Shown: positions 5,098 through 5,550 of the stretch, piece after piece | Position numbering within the stretch: position 1 is the stretch's first letter | Layout of the letters: every line of letters starts with the position of its first letter | Origin: Acidobacteriota bacterium | GTDB lineage: Bacteria > Acidobacteriota > Terriglobia > Terriglobales > Acidobacteriaceae | Length of the DNA: 5,550 bases | Assembly: GCA_021778875.1 (NCBI GenBank) | Contig: JAJYBT010000244.1 | Span: 1 to 5,550, forward strand | Direction of reading: 5' to 3' | Program-made: the position numbers and the translations under genes | The notes under the pieces: generated by a model | The model's input: only the letters and a program-made list of their open reading frames with translations | The model's database searches: none | Told to the model about the DNA's origin: nothing

Positions 5098-5550
5098 AGC
5101 GTGAGGCCCGGAACCATTCAAAGATGAAGCGCCTGTGCCGCAAGCTAGACATCCCCATCTATCAGGGGGTCGGCCTTCTGGAAAGCATTTGGCACCTTGC
5201 CGCAACCGAGGCATGGAGGGGAGACATTGGGAAATTGAGCAATGAAGACATTGCTCTCGCAATCGACTACAGGGGCGATGAGGACAAATTGATTGACGCT
5301 CTCGTCTCTAGCGGATGGCTCGACCTTGACGGCACACACCGTCTCCTTGTCCACGATTGGCCTGAACATGCAGACCAGGCGGTGCAAAAAAGAGCAGAAA
5401 GGTCAAGAAGGTTGGGTCATGGCGGATTTTGTCTAGACATGTCCGGACATTTACAGACAAACGCCCCAAACGGCAGCCTACCAGTACCAGGGCCAGTACC
5501 AGAGCCAGAGCCAGGGGCAGGGGCAGTCGCGGATGCGCCGCTCTCCCCTC
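5094..5550 (+). CDS. Replication organiser-like protein, partial (runs off the end)
   Basis: A GTG-started frame that stays open to the window end, giving 152 residues. Residues 7-91 are homologous to the N-terminal domain of the preceding gene: GLLESIWHLA matches GWLESIWHFA, RGDIGKLSNEDIA matches QGNIGKYTDEAIE, and LIDALVSSGWL matches LISALLWSGWL. It keeps the HRLLVHDWPEHADQAV segment that is altered in the neighbour. A basic stretch KRAERSRR (99-106) and a Pro-rich linker (130-141) follow, so a C-terminal domain is expected beyond the window. By family knowledge such proteins often start phage replication; this is inference here. The GTG overlaps the HNH gene stop (GTGA) with AGGA 7 nt upstream, and its N-terminus aligns with that of the neighbour. 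An ATG at 5124 would cut into the domain. Local GC is low: 29 of 60 bases at 5221-5280 against 45 of 60 at 2701-2760. Confidence 0.8.
   Translation, partial: MKREARNHSKMKRLCRKLDIPIYQGVGLLESIWHLAATEAWRGDIGKLSNEDIALAIDYRGDEDKLIDALVSSGWLDLDGTHRLLVHDWPEHADQAVQKRAERSRRLGHGGFCLDMSGHLQTNAPNGSLPVPGPVPEPEPGAGAVADAPLSP
5439..5450. repeat. 12-bp perfect palindrome inside the replication-like gene
   Basis: ATGTCCGGACAT is a perfect inverted repeat, lying next to a TCTAGA palindrome (5432-5437) in a comparatively AT-rich stretch. It is 30 bp upstream of a tandem hexamer repeat in the same gene. It codes for part of DMSGH, and could be a binding site for a dimeric protein or a chance match; a 12-bp palindrome is not rare enough to prove function. 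Confidence 0.5.
5481..5528. repeat. Tandem hexamer repeat coding for a Pro-rich linker
   Basis: Eight imperfect hexamers of the form NCAGNN: CCAGTA, CCAGGG, CCAGTA, CCAGAG, CCAGAG, CCAGGG, GCAGGG, GCAGTC. The first four also form two 12-bp units differing at one base (CCAGTACCAGGG and CCAGTACCAGAG). In frame they encode alternating Pro (then Ala) with Val, Gly or Glu, giving PVPGPVPEPEPGAGAV. The repeat can expand or shrink in whole codon pairs without breaking the frame. It is both a flexible linker and a possible iteron cluster. Confidence 0.85.

Noticed and set aside
5386..5391. Run of six A in the last gene as a programmed frameshift site
   Set aside because: The codons read CAA AAA AGA, which is not a good slippery heptamer, and the zero frame continues with a sensible Pro-rich linker to the window end.
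5481..5528. CRISPR-like or mobile-element repeat
   Set aside because: The units are contiguous hexamers without spacers and keep the reading frame; this is a coding tandem repeat.

Overview
The window looks like the early (replication and recombination) region of a tailed phage or prophage from a GC-rich bacterium. All twelve genes lie on the + strand. Nearly every junction is a 1-nt (TGATG) or 4-nt (ATGA/GTGA) stop-start overlap or a direct abutment, the genes are small, and several proteins carry phage-type domains. No structural, lysis, integrase or tRNA gene is visible, so phage and integrated prophage cannot be told apart, and the host cannot be named. GC-rich codon use fits groups such as Acidobacteriota or Proteobacteria, but that is only a guess.

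Layout. Positions 1-105 hold no supported gene, only a weak hairpin. Three small genes follow: a Cys/His-containing orphan (106-354), a 54-residue sigma-region-4-like HTH protein (354-518) and an acidic orphan (518-901). The core is a recombination block: a putative Rad52-like single-strand annealing protein (898-1809), a PD-(D/E)XK exonuclease-like protein (1809-2459), and a KTSC-domain/coiled-coil fusion protein (2459-3457). A 98-bp gap, the only real one between genes, separates this from a second block: a cold-shock-domain protein (3556-3774), two tiny membrane proteins (3774-4013 and 4010-4165), a receiver-like protein without a phosphorylatable Asp (4165-4572), a replication-type N-terminal domain fused to an HNH nuclease (4573-5097), and a second copy of that N-terminal domain with a Pro-rich linker that runs off the window (5094-5550).

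How they may work together (inference): the nuclease would resect DNA ends and the annealing protein would pair the exposed strands, giving phage-type homologous recombination. The two C-terminal genes probably belong to replication initiation. The last one carries, inside its coding sequence, a 12-bp palindrome and hexamer repeats reminiscent of origins placed inside initiator genes. The HTH, cold-shock and receiver-like proteins are candidate regulators of phage or host expression. Three of the twelve genes (354-518, 4010-4165 and the GTG-started partial gene at 5094) are easy to miss with a length cutoff or an ATG-only search.
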